From: JASGDN01 sp049841275
Lineage (GTDB): Bacteria; Chloroflexota; Chloroflexia; Thermomicrobiales; UBA6265
Reading direction: 5' to 3'
DNA length: 64,000 bases
Assembly: GCA_049841275.1 (NCBI GenBank)
Contig: JASGDN010000030.1
Location: 1-64,000 of the forward strand
Numbering within the stretch: the stretch's first letter is position 1; the number at the start of each line of letters is the position of its first letter. The position numbers and the translations under genes are program-made. The notes below the pieces were generated by a model. The model was not told the origin of the DNA and searched no databases. It saw only the letters and a program-made list of their open reading frames with translations. Shown piece after piece: positions 9,026 to 17,485 of this stretch.

Positions 9026-9419
9026 CGCTTGTCCAGGCAGCTGGTTGCACGCGGCAGTCCCGCCAACATGCTGACTCGTTGGCACCAAGTGTGGAATTCG
9101 CAGGAGACCGGTGCTCGCAGGCGACGCCGGAGCCACAGCCTAACTCCAACGACCGATCCTCCCGGGGGGCCGGATTTCAGGACGAAGCGCATGCCGGTCA
9201 TACGGGCGCGATCGGGAGTGCGGGCCGTCCCCCTTTGGTTCTGCAGACTTCACCGGAGGAGATCGTCAGCAAGAGGTGGACTGCGCATTCCCGGCAACCA
9301 GCACCGTCTACGCCATCGGATATGAAAGACATTCCTAGTCGACTATTCGCGAGCGGTCCTCACTCTCGTTGGAGGTCCGGGAACTCCGAATGATCGTTGC
9401 GTCATCCAGGTCCCGTTCC
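9026..9419. other. Gene-free stretch downstream of tRNA-Lys
   Basis: I see no recognisable gene here on either strand. Short open frames exist but have Arg/Pro/Ser-rich compositions typical of out-of-frame reading of GC-rich DNA, and none has a convincing ribosome site. No duplicated tRNA 3' end, integrase or insertion-sequence end was found. It may be a remnant of something that inserted beside the tRNA, but nothing in the sequence proves it. Confidence 0.5.
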
Positions 9420-9471
9420 TTGCATCTTCCTCCTTCCCTTCGCTAAAATACCGACTATATCAGTCAGGTAT
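9420..9471 (+). promoter_or_regulatory. Promoter with imperfect inverted-repeat operator upstream of the iron-binding protein
   Basis: A -35 TTGCAT (9420-9425) and -10 TAAAAT (9444-9449) are separated by 18 nt. An inverted repeat ATACCGACT (9448-9456) / AGTCAGGTAT (9462-9471, one extra A) begins within the -10 and covers the expected start site. Such a position fits a repressor site; an iron-responsive repressor is a guess based only on the downstream gene. Confidence 0.45.
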
Positions 9472-9546
9472 CGATGCGGACGCGTCTTGCTGGTCCGGGC
9501 CGTGGCTGGATGTATGGGCGAGCCTACGCTCGGGAGGTCATGATAC

Positions 9547-10671
9547 GTGAGCAACACGGTGGCAAAGTTGGGGCATTCCGTTGACCGTCGCGGGTTCCTG
9601 GGTGGGGCGCTTGCGGCCTCGGTTCTCCTTACGAGCGGCGAGAGGGTAAGCGGGCAAGAGGCCACGGCCAGCCCAACCGCCGGGACCGCCTATCGGCTCC
9701 TCCCGCTTTCGCCAGAGGAGCTCGGAGCACCGTCGATTCCCGAACCGTCGAAGTCCCCCAAAGAGAGCCCCATGACCCTGGAGGAGGGGGTCGCGCCCTA
9801 CCAGGAGGACTATGGGACTGACGCCGATCCAGGGGCCTTTCCCCGCACCATTCGTCATGGCGGGGGCGAAACGCTGCTCGAATCAAAGCCGGAACGTGTC
9901 GTGTGTCTGGAGCTCGGGACAATTGACACCATGCTCGAACTGGGCATGACCCCCGTCGGAATCGTCGAGCCGTCATTGCTGCCATTCACCGCCGAGCAGG
10001 AGGCCTTGCTTGCGGACGTTCCTCGGGTAGAGACGGGCGAAGAAGTGGACCTGGAAGCCATCATCGCAGCACAGGCCGATCTGGTGATGGCCGACCTGGG
10101 GACCGAGGACCAGCTGAGCCAGATCGCTCCGACCGTGCTCCTTCATCGCGCGGGCAGCGGGCAAGTCTGGCGAGAAGTCTTCATGATGACCGTTCTCTCG
10201 CTCGGCGAGGAAGAGCGTGGCGCGGCGGTTGTCCAACGCTACGAAGAGCGTATCCGGAAGCTCAACGCTGCGCTGCCCACGCCCCGGCCCAGCGTCAGCT
10301 TCATTCGTGTCCAGTCCGATAGCCTGCGCTACATGCTCCGCGCGAATTTCGTCGGGCGGATCCTGACCGACCTCGGATTCCCGCGGCCAGAGGCGCAGAA
10401 TGTCGATGACTTCATCTTCCTCAACATGTCGCTGGAGACGCTCGGCGACTATGCCGATGCGAACCTGATCGTCGTGGCCACCGACAAAGGCGACGAGGCC
10501 AAGGCCTTTGCTCAACAGATGCTCGAGAGTCCGATCTGGCAGACTCTCGACGCGGTGAAGAACGACCGTGTCTTCCTGGTCGATAGTGCAACCTGGATTG
10601 GCGGAGTCGGATACGGTGGGGCACATCGGGTCCTGGACGATATCGCTACGTATTTCCAGATTGCCGAATAG
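9547..10671 (+). CDS. Iron-siderophore ABC transporter substrate-binding protein (Tat-exported)
   Basis: 374 residues from GTG 9547, with GGGAGG nine bases upstream. The N-terminus carries a twin-arginine signal (DRRGFLGGALAASVLL). The mature part has two lobes of the FhuD/FepB/TroA-like class III binding-protein fold: ERVVCLELGTIDTMLELGMTPVGI opens the first lobe, VDLEAIIAAQADLVMAD is a standard motif, and RPSVSFIRVQSDSLRYML leads to the second lobe and a final ALDAVKNDRVFLVD. It should capture a ferric siderophore at the outer membrane face of the cell membrane. No permease or ATPase is adjacent, so it must work with a transporter encoded elsewhere. Confidence 0.88.
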   Translation: MSNTVAKLGHSVDRRGFLGGALAASVLLTSGERVSGQEATASPTAGTAYRLLPLSPEELGAPSIPEPSKSPKESPMTLEEGVAPYQEDYGTDADPGAFPRTIRHGGGETLLESKPERVVCLELGTIDTMLELGMTPVGIVEPSLLPFTAEQEALLADVPRVETGEEVDLEAIIAAQADLVMADLGTEDQLSQIAPTVLLHRAGSGQVWREVFMMTVLSLGEEERGAAVVQRYEERIRKLNAALPTPRPSVSFIRVQSDSLRYMLRANFVGRILTDLGFPRPEAQNVDDFIFLNMSLETLGDYADANLIVVATDKGDEAKAFAQQMLESPIWQTLDAVKNDRVFLVDSATWIGGVGYGGAHRVLDDIATYFQIAE

Positions 10672-10746
10672 CCGCCAGAACCATTGAACGTTCCCCGCCA
10701 CCATTCCGAGACACGCTGATCCGGAATCAGCGCGATCGATCCAGAC

Positions 10747-10785
10747 AAGAGGGTGACTCGGGTGAATGGCCCGGCTCACCCTCTT
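10747..10785 (+). terminator. Terminator downstream of the iron-binding protein
   Basis: 10-bp stem AAGAGGGTGA (10747-10756) / TCACCCTCTT (10776-10785), 76 bp after the stop codon. The following bases are only moderately T-rich. Confidence 0.6.
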
Positions 10786-11321
10786 CCTGATGTTCTGGCT
10801 CACTCCCCTCATCGGTGGAATGGTGCGATATACGGCAACGGCCTCCTGATGTCACCGAACGGGCGCATGTCGTACTGGATAGAGAGGCCAAAGTCCGGGC
10901 GCGGCTAGCCGGATCCGAATTGCGCCAATGGTCCACCGCGCTCCGTGCCAGCCCCCACCTCGCCGAAGTCCCCGCCGTTACGCCGCCAGGTCTCCGCCGC
11001 ACAGGACCGCCCCATCGCCCGGCTTGTATCCGGCAGAAGCCACTCCCCCTCTACGCTCCAGCCGCTCGCGAGCTTGCCCCGCCCTAGCAAACCGGGCTGA
11101 GTGGACCGCCCTCCAAAGCTGGTTTGACCAACCATCTTCGCCACCAGGACGCCCCACGAGCCAGGGCCTTGCGGTCTCCGGGCAAACTGCGAGCGTAAAC
11201 ATCCCAGTACCGTAGAACAATTACTACCAACCTAAAAGTACCACCCTTATTCGAGTACGATCATTGCCATCCGAAGACCAGGAAGGCGATGAGTGCCATT
11301 TCAAGCCGATTTCACGGGAAA
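10786..11321. other. Gene-free stretch
   Basis: No gene recognised. Short open frames on both strands (up to about 90 codons) are low-complexity and lack ribosome sites. Base composition becomes noticeably more AT-rich from about 11200 onward, in contrast with the surrounding DNA. Confidence 0.5.
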
Positions 11322-11351
11322 AGCGGCGAACCGTATACGGTTCGCCGCTTC
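11322..11351. repeat. Perfect 30-nt palindrome
   Basis: AAGCGGCGAACCGTA is followed directly by its exact reverse complement, with no loop. It lies about 50 bp upstream of the promoter of the glycan operon. No T-tract follows and no gene ends nearby, so an operator or a cruciform-type site is more likely than a terminator. Confidence 0.8.
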
Positions 11352-11403
11352 GTACGTCCGGCGATCGGTGCCTGCAAGAGACGCATTGACCGCCATGATG
11401 GTG

Positions 11404-11432
11404 TTGACACAATCTTTTAGTACTAGTACTGT
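11404..11432 (+). promoter_or_regulatory. Promoter of the surface-glycan operon, overlapped by GTAC repeats
   Basis: A perfect -35 TTGACA (11404-11409), 17-nt spacer and -10-like TACTGT (11427-11432), about 100 nt upstream of the first gene. The spacer and -10 contain AGTACTAGTACT, and GTAC tetramers continue through the leader (11448, 11462, 11488, 11494, 11502). Confidence 0.55.
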
Positions 11433-11531
11433 TGGAGGTAGTGTAACGTACTATGTAGATGGTACCACTGGTATGTATTCGATCCAGGTACGAGTACCAT
11501 CGTACGCCCCGTATGTGGCATGGAGTCGACC

Positions 11532-13127
11532 ATGGTTTCTCGGCATGGGTCCGCCGTGCCGTGGCAGCGCGCTGCCCGGACGCTGGTGTCGTCACGCTCG
11601 ATCGTCCTCGGCGCCAGCATGGTGTCGATCGCCGCCTGGGCCTTCTTCGCAGCCCGCGACCAGACACTGATCTACTACGACGCTCCCATCCATCAGATGA
11701 TCGCGCGCCGTGTCTTCGACAGCCCGACGCCCGGCATGGGGCAGTCCGGAAGCCTCTGGCCAGCACTCATCCACTGGCTCCAGCTGCCCCTGGTCTGGAA
11801 CGGCTGGCTGTATCGCAGCGGGCTCTCCGGAAGCCTCCTCTCCATGCTGGCGTTCGCCCTCTCGGCGATGCTGCTCTTCCTCCTCGGCCGCAAGATCACC
11901 GGATCGGCATGGGCAGGCGGACTCGCGTCCCTGCTCTTCGTGCTCAATCCCAACGTTCTCTACATGCAGTCCACTCCCATGACCGACTTGCCACTGACGG
12001 GATGCGTCATCGCCACGGTGACGGCCATCGTCTACTGGTGCGAGCGAGAAGATATCCGCTATCTGGGAGCCGCCATCCTGGCCGTGAACATCGCGGCGGG
12101 CACCCGGTACGAGGGCTGGTTCCTCTGGGGATGCACGCTCGCCGTCATCGTCTACGTGGGACTCCGGAACCGGTGGGCCAGAAAGAAGATCGAGGACTAC
12201 GCACTCTATTTCGCCGTATTCGGCAGCGCGTTCATGCTCTTCTGGGTCGGCTGGAACGCCGTCATCAACCGCGATGCCCTGGGCTTTCTCGGCGGCGAGT
12301 ACGGCGCTTCGGACAACTGGGTCAGCACAACCGATCCGACGGTCGGCCACCTCTTGGTCTCGGTCAAGACGTACTGGTACGCGACGGTCGACATCAACGG
12401 CCTGCCCCTGGTCCTCACGGGAATCCTTGGCCTCGTGTGGTTCACCTGGCGCCACCGGCTCGATATCCGCACCTGCGGGCTCTATCTCTTCCTCTTCCCC
12501 TTCGTCTTCTATATCCCGCTGCTGTACACCGGCACGCGGCCGATGCATGTCCCCCAGATCACCGGGGACGCCTATAACGTGCGGTTTGCCCTCCACACCA
12601 CGCCGCTGTTCGTCCTGATGACCGCCTGGCTGGTGTGGGCCATCGCCCAATGGATCGGCGCTGGCCGCCTTCGCACGCTCCTGATGCCACTACTGGTCAC
12701 CGCTGTCGCGCTGATGGCCATCCGCGCCCCCGACATCTCGCTTCAGGAACCGCTCGAAGCCCTGGACACCACCGAGGTTCAGGTTCGGCAGGAGGCGGCG
12801 TCCTGGCTGAAAGAGCACGTCAAGGCCGATCCCGGCGTCGTGCTGATGCAGACCGTCGGGAACGAACAACTGCTCTTCTGGTCGGACATCCCCCTGGACC
12901 AGGTGGTCTACGAGGGCACCACCCAGGACGGCCAGTGGGCCCAGGAGCTGGAGCAGCCATCGCCGGACGTCGCCTGGATCGTGATGCGCTGCGGTGGCGC
13001 CCTGGGTCCGGACCACGTCTGCACCGCGCTTGGCGGTCCCGCATCACCCCTGTTCGGTCAGTTTTCCCTGGCGTTCGACGACGGATCGATCCGCATCTAC
13101 CAGCGAATGGAGCCTTCTCATGCGTGA
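11532..13127 (+). CDS. Membrane glycosyltransferase, GT39/ArnT-like
   Basis: About 531 residues with roughly ten membrane spans. ATG 11532 is preferred over ATG 11520 because GGAG lies six bases before it. The first outward loop carries YYDAPIHQMIARR, the position and style of the catalytic Asp loop in polyprenyl-phosphate-dependent GT39/ArnT enzymes. TRYEGWFLWG and later FLFPFVFYIP spans also fit. The soluble end (about 120 residues) contains a short Rossmann-like strand set. It likely moves a sugar from a lipid-linked donor onto a surface acceptor. First gene of a four-gene operon; overlaps the next gene by 8 bp. Confidence 0.75.
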   Translation: MVSRHGSAVPWQRAARTLVSSRSIVLGASMVSIAAWAFFAARDQTLIYYDAPIHQMIARRVFDSPTPGMGQSGSLWPALIHWLQLPLVWNGWLYRSGLSGSLLSMLAFALSAMLLFLLGRKITGSAWAGGLASLLFVLNPNVLYMQSTPMTDLPLTGCVIATVTAIVYWCEREDIRYLGAAILAVNIAAGTRYEGWFLWGCTLAVIVYVGLRNRWARKKIEDYALYFAVFGSAFMLFWVGWNAVINRDALGFLGGEYGASDNWVSTTDPTVGHLLVSVKTYWYATVDINGLPLVLTGILGLVWFTWRHRLDIRTCGLYLFLFPFVFYIPLLYTGTRPMHVPQITGDAYNVRFALHTTPLFVLMTAWLVWAIAQWIGAGRLRTLLMPLLVTAVALMAIRAPDISLQEPLEALDTTEVQVRQEAASWLKEHVKADPGVVLMQTVGNEQLLFWSDIPLDQVVYEGTTQDGQWAQELEQPSPDVAWIVMRCGGALGPDHVCTALGGPASPLFGQFSLAFDDGSIRIYQRMEPSHA

Positions 13128-14604
13128 CGTGTTGCCTCGATCCGGCACCCGGCCGGTCTCCCGCACCGACCGCCCCGCCCTTTCCGGGGCCTGGCTGACT
13201 ATTGCCGGCGGCGTGGTGACGCTGGCGCTCGTCCTGACCCGGCATGCGCCCGAGATCGTCATCTGGTCTGTCGCCGCCATCACGGTGCTCTACACCATCA
13301 TGCTGGGCTGGCGCATGCTGACGACCGCCGTTTCGCTGGGCAACAGCACGATCCGGTTCACCGACGCCGAACTGGAGGCAACCGCCGCCCGGTCCGACCT
13401 GCCATCGATCACGGTCATGATTCCCATCCGCAAGGAGCACCCGGACATCATCCACCAGCAGGCTGCCTCGTTCGAGGATCTTGCCTATCCGCGCAATCTG
13501 CTGGACATCATGGTTCTCGTCGACGAGGACGACGTGACGACGCTGGATCTCGCCCGCACCCTGATGCCAGCGTGGGTCAAGATCCAGGCCGTGCCCACCG
13601 CCGAGCCGCGCACCAAGCCCCGCGTCCTCAACTACGGCCTCCAGCGCACCAGCAGCGACCTGATCGGCGTCTGGGATGGCGAGGACTGGCCAGAACCGAC
13701 CCAACTCCTCCGTGTGGCGGCGGCATTCCGCAAGGTTCCGGACTCCGTCGTATGCGTCCAGGGACGCCTGGTGTTCCGTCACGCAGAACACAACCTGCTC
13801 ACCCGTTGGGCATCCATCGCCTATCACGGCAACTTCACCTTGTTCATCCCCGCCCTCGCCCGGATGAACCTGCCGGTACCGTTGGGCGGCACGTCGAATT
13901 TCATTAAGAGCAAGGCGCTGCGCTCCCTTGAAGGATGGGATTCCTGGAATGTAACCGAGGATCTCGATCTCGGCGTCCGGATCGCCCGGAACGGCTGGGG
14001 CGTGCGCGTGATCGACACGGAGACGCTCGAAGAATCGAACCCGAACCTCTCCAATTGCATCAAGCAGTGGTCGCGCTGGGAAAAGGGCAAGATCCAGACC
14101 TGGCTGGCGCACATGCAGCATCCGGTGGAACTCTGGCGGGACCTCGGACCGGTCGGGTTCTGCACCTTCCAGCTGGTGGTCGGAGCCCCGATCCTCGGTC
14201 TGCTCCTCAATCCGATATTCCTCGTCACATCGGGCGCCTATTTCGCCACGGCAGTCCTTGGCCTCATGGGATGGATGCCGCCATTCCTCGTCGGCCCTGT
14301 AGCGTCGCTCCGGCATGGCGTCGAGGACCTGTTCCCGGCGCCGATCATCTACCTCGGCGCGGTCTGCCAGATCTTCGGCAACCTCTGGTTCGCCTACCTG
14401 GCCGCCACGGGTGCCCTGGTCCGTAGGCATCATGGCCTGGTTCCCGCTGCCCTGGTCTGCGGCATACACTGGCTTCTGCTAAGTGCTGCCGCATACAAGG
14501 GCCTGTGGCAGATCCTGACGCACCGCGCGCACCACTGGGAATTGACGCGCCACGGATTCCTCGACGGAACAACCCAGCCGTCCATGTCAGAAAGGAACTA
14601 CTGA
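13120..14604 (+). CDS. Processive family 2 glycosyltransferase (cellulose-synthase-like)
   Basis: 494 residues. ATG 13120 has GGAG seven bases upstream and overlaps the previous gene. Two N-terminal spans (residues about 24-65) precede the GT-A domain. The full processive signature is visible: VDEDD (134-138), WDGED (185-189), TED (279-281, catalytic base) and QWSRW (316-320). Four C-terminal spans follow. It should polymerise a UDP-sugar and extrude the chain, as in cellulose, hyaluronan or poly-GlcNAc synthases. The polymer cannot be named from sequence. Partner genes suggest a surface polysaccharide. Confidence 0.88.
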   Translation: MRDVLPRSGTRPVSRTDRPALSGAWLTIAGGVVTLALVLTRHAPEIVIWSVAAITVLYTIMLGWRMLTTAVSLGNSTIRFTDAELEATAARSDLPSITVMIPIRKEHPDIIHQQAASFEDLAYPRNLLDIMVLVDEDDVTTLDLARTLMPAWVKIQAVPTAEPRTKPRVLNYGLQRTSSDLIGVWDGEDWPEPTQLLRVAAAFRKVPDSVVCVQGRLVFRHAEHNLLTRWASIAYHGNFTLFIPALARMNLPVPLGGTSNFIKSKALRSLEGWDSWNVTEDLDLGVRIARNGWGVRVIDTETLEESNPNLSNCIKQWSRWEKGKIQTWLAHMQHPVELWRDLGPVGFCTFQLVVGAPILGLLLNPIFLVTSGAYFATAVLGLMGWMPPFLVGPVASLRHGVEDLFPAPIIYLGAVCQIFGNLWFAYLAATGALVRRHHGLVPAALVCGIHWLLLSAAAYKGLWQILTHRAHHWELTRHGFLDGTTQPSMSERNY

Positions 14605-14608
14605 TCTC

Positions 14609-15790
14609 ATGGTCCGTATCCGTCCGTCATTCCTGACCCGGTTCGCCGCCGTCATCGCCGTCTTCCTGGCATCGACGATCCCATCGCTGTCACAGGCCGC
14701 GCCCGTTGGCACTCCCGTCCTGGCGAACGCCTGCGGACAGGTGACGGTGCCGACGACACCGCTCATCAAACCGCTGCACAACGAACCGCTCCATGCGAAC
14801 GACGGCCAGATCCCGACGACTGTCGTTGCTGGCAATCTCGGCGGCCATCCGTCCGCCGTTACCTTCGGACCCGACGGCACCCTCTACGTCGCGATAACCT
14901 ACAGCGAGACCTATCCGCTCTCCTACTATGCGTCGCTCTACGGCCGCGTCTATGCGGTCAAGGACGGGGTGACGTCGCTGATGGTGGACGGCCTGCACAA
15001 TCCCACCGGGCTGACCTTCCTCGGCGATTCGCTCTACATCGCCACACTCGACCGCATCGTCCGCGTCTCCGGCGTCTCCGGTGCGAGCTGCACGGCGATC
15101 GAACCGATCATCGATAACCTTCCCTTCGACGAGTCGCATTGGACCAACGGGGTAACGGCCCACGATGGCCGCATCTACGCCATCACCGGATACGTCTATC
15201 GTCCCCTCGGATCCAGCCGCCGCGACCTGCGTGGAACCGTCTGGTCCTTCGCCCCGGACGGAAGCGACATACGGATCGAGGCGACGGGCTTCCGTAATTC
15301 CTACGCGCTGACATTCGACCCGTCGGGCGAGATGTGGGCGTCGGACAATGCGCCGAACGCGGGATACGATCCGGGTGTCACCGACGAGAAGCAGGTGTAT
15401 CCCGATGACCTCAACCACATCGTTCCAGGCAAGGACTACGGCTTTCATCCCGAATCCGGCGCCATCGTGACCGCCGTCGGCGCATACGCAGCGACCCCGG
15501 TAACGGCCAAGATCTGCATCACTCAGGACTGCGGTACGCCACCCGTCCTCTCGCTCGGCATGCATTCAGCTCCCACCGGCATCGTCTGGAGCGAAGCCCG
15601 CGGCCAGATCCTGGTCGGCCTCTCGTCCTGGGGTCAGGTCGTGGCTTACGACCCAACCGAGACCGAACCCGTCGCCGTGATCTGGAACCTGAACGTCCCC
15701 TCCGGAATGACGATCGGCCCGGACGGCAATCTCTACATCGCCGAGTGGAGCGCCAATCGCGTCATCATGGTTCCCATTCCTGCATCCTAG
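14609..15790 (+). CDS. Secreted beta-propeller, sorbosone/glucose dehydrogenase-like
   Basis: 393 residues with an N-terminal signal peptide ending around SLSQAAPVG. The body is a six-blade type propeller: AVTFGPDGTLYVAITY, NPTGLTFLGDSLYIAT, GFRNSYALTFDPSGEMWASD, DDLNHIVPGKDYGFHP and SGMTIGPDGNLYIAEW. The FRNSYALTFDPSG and GKDYGFHP motifs are those of PQQ-dependent sorbosone/aldose dehydrogenases and their non-enzymatic relatives. Cofactor binding cannot be confirmed. Located in the glycan operon, 4 bp after the GT2 gene, it may bind or oxidise sugars outside the cell. Confidence 0.75.
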   Translation: MVRIRPSFLTRFAAVIAVFLASTIPSLSQAAPVGTPVLANACGQVTVPTTPLIKPLHNEPLHANDGQIPTTVVAGNLGGHPSAVTFGPDGTLYVAITYSETYPLSYYASLYGRVYAVKDGVTSLMVDGLHNPTGLTFLGDSLYIATLDRIVRVSGVSGASCTAIEPIIDNLPFDESHWTNGVTAHDGRIYAITGYVYRPLGSSRRDLRGTVWSFAPDGSDIRIEATGFRNSYALTFDPSGEMWASDNAPNAGYDPGVTDEKQVYPDDLNHIVPGKDYGFHPESGAIVTAVGAYAATPVTAKICITQDCGTPPVLSLGMHSAPTGIVWSEARGQILVGLSSWGQVVAYDPTETEPVAVIWNLNVPSGMTIGPDGNLYIAEWSANRVIMVPIPAS

Positions 15791-15808
15791 AAAGGTGGAG
15801 CGTCCGGC

Positions 15809-16900
15809 ATGCGCCTCATGCGATCGATCCTGTCCGTTCTGATCCTCGTGGGATGGATATCCTCGGTAATGCCTGTTTCGGCCGCGCCGGACGCTTCCTA
15901 CCTCATCGGCACCAACCTTTACGTCAAGGGCGTCGCCAGGGACAAGCGGGCGGAACAACGCGCCCGGTTGACCAGCATCTTCACCGCCCGGGCGAAAGCC
16001 GGGGACACGGCCATCATCCTCGACATTCCGATCTTCCAGTCCTCCTGGAGCAGCACTGATATCGGGGCGAAGAGTCCGGACACGCCATCCATGGACGACG
16101 TGGCGTGGGCGGTCGAGCAGGCGCATGCGCTCGGCCTGATCCCGATCATCAAACCGCTGCTCGACGAGGCCACAATCGTCGCCACCGGGCCGACGGGCGC
16201 CTGGCGCGGCACGATCCAGCCCGACGATCCCGACGCCTGGTTTGCATCCTACACGGACCTCCTGGCGGAATACCTGCGCATCGCCGGAACGGTCGAGGGG
16301 AGCTGGCTGGTCATCGGCGCGGAGCTGGGGTCCCTCGAAGCGTCCTCCTACGACGGCGAGTGGACCCAGACGATCGAGACCTTGCACAAGACTACGACCG
16401 ATCATCCGGTGCATCTGATGTATTCCCAGAACTGGGACATGGTCGGCCAGGTGCCGGACTGGTTTACTGACATCGACGGCCTCGCGATCAGCGTCTTCTA
16501 TCCCCTCAAGGGAGCCTCTCCCGATGCGTCGGTCGACGATCTGGCCGCCCTGATGGAGGGATATACGCCGGTGCTCGACGGCATCCGCGAGATGATGCCG
16601 GGCAAGACCGTGATCGCCGGAGAGGCGGGCATCATCTCCAGCGGCGACGTTTACGCCCGTCCCTGGGCATGGTCGGTGGATAGCGCCGACAGCCTCAACA
16701 TGGAGGCACAACGCCGGTACGTTGTCGCGGCCTGCACGACCTACGCGCCACACGTCGATGGGATCTTCTGGTGGACGCTCTACAGCGACAAATCCGACGA
16801 TCCGGCGCACGACCGGGGATATTCCTTCGAAGGCAAACCCGCCGAACGCGAGGTCAACGCCTGCTCGGCGACGTACGGGCATCCCACGGCCGCCGGATGA
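15809..16900 (+). CDS. Secreted glycoside hydrolase, GH113-like
   Basis: 363 residues with a signal peptide (cut near PVSAAPDA). A TIM-barrel pattern begins at YLIGTNLYVKGVA. Two acidic residues sit where GH113 enzymes (beta-mannanases and relatives) hold theirs: Glu172 in IGAELGSLE after strand 4 and Glu272 in IAGEAGI after strand 7, with IPIIKPLLDE between. Trp pairs (FWWTLYSD) line the last strand. It probably trims or releases the polymer made by the operon. Substrate unknown. Last gene of the operon; it converges on a minus-strand gene 42 bp away. Confidence 0.75.
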   Translation: MRLMRSILSVLILVGWISSVMPVSAAPDASYLIGTNLYVKGVARDKRAEQRARLTSIFTARAKAGDTAIILDIPIFQSSWSSTDIGAKSPDTPSMDDVAWAVEQAHALGLIPIIKPLLDEATIVATGPTGAWRGTIQPDDPDAWFASYTDLLAEYLRIAGTVEGSWLVIGAELGSLEASSYDGEWTQTIETLHKTTTDHPVHLMYSQNWDMVGQVPDWFTDIDGLAISVFYPLKGASPDASVDDLAALMEGYTPVLDGIREMMPGKTVIAGEAGIISSGDVYARPWAWSVDSADSLNMEAQRRYVVAACTTYAPHVDGIFWWTLYSDKSDDPAHDRGYSFEGKPAEREVNACSATYGHPTAAG

Positions 16901-16942
16901 TCTTCGCAATCGCGTCATGCGCTCGCGGCCCGAATCGCCCGC

Positions 16943-17446
16943 CTATTGCGCAACCAGCCACCAGACGAAGCCAATCGCTGCTGCCATCGGAAGCAGGATG
17001 AGCATACGCCGCGGACGTGACGCGCTCGCAGGAACGCGCCAGGGCGCGAATACTGGCAGCAGGACGAAGAGGACGATCGCCACAATGGCCTGGGGAAAGA
17101 CGGTGTCCGACGCCTCGTCCAGCGAATCCAGGCCGTCCATCATCACGGCAACGAGCGCCCACGCCCCGGCCAGGATGGCGGCTGGCAGTGCCGCCATCCA
17201 CGACAGCACCGTCGTCATTCGCCAGATGACCGGCGCGCGGGTGGCATCCGGATCAGCCTGGAGCCGGACAGCGGACACCAAGGCCAGCATGACGAAGACC
17301 AGGCCGAATGTGAAAAGCCACAGGACGGCCCGCGTGAGACTCCGAGACTCAATCGCCCCTGGAATCAGCAATACGCCGACCAGGAAACACGCCACCGCAC
17401 AGACGACACAGGCAATGGGGACTGCGGCAGATCGGAGCCGTTCCAT
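16943..17446 (-). CDS. Four-span membrane protein of unknown function
   Basis: 167 residues starting at ATG 17446 with GGAGG six to seven bases before it. Four hydrophobic segments: residues about 7-32, 38-62, 75-105 and 117-135, plus a final short one near the C-terminus. No conserved motif recognised. It lies 39 bp downstream of the secreted protein gene on the same strand and is probably co-transcribed with it. Confidence 0.65.
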   Translation of the reverse strand: MERLRSAAVPIACVVCAVACFLVGVLLIPGAIESRSLTRAVLWLFTFGLVFVMLALVSAVRLQADPDATRAPVIWRMTTVLSWMAALPAAILAGAWALVAVMMDGLDSLDEASDTVFPQAIVAIVLFVLLPVFAPWRVPASASRPRRMLILLPMAAAIGFVWWLVAQ

Positions 17447-17485
17447 GAAGTCCCTCCATCGTCCGTCGTGGGCGGCGGCACGTTC

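Noticed and set aside
8874..9546. Integrative element in the tRNA-Lys 3' end
   Set aside because: No duplicated tRNA end, integrase or excisionase was found within the window; only a decayed-island possibility is kept as a low-interest finding.
12820..14469. A 549-codon open frame on the minus strand
   Set aside because: Antisense to the GT2 enzyme, which carries the full processive signature and a proper ribosome site.
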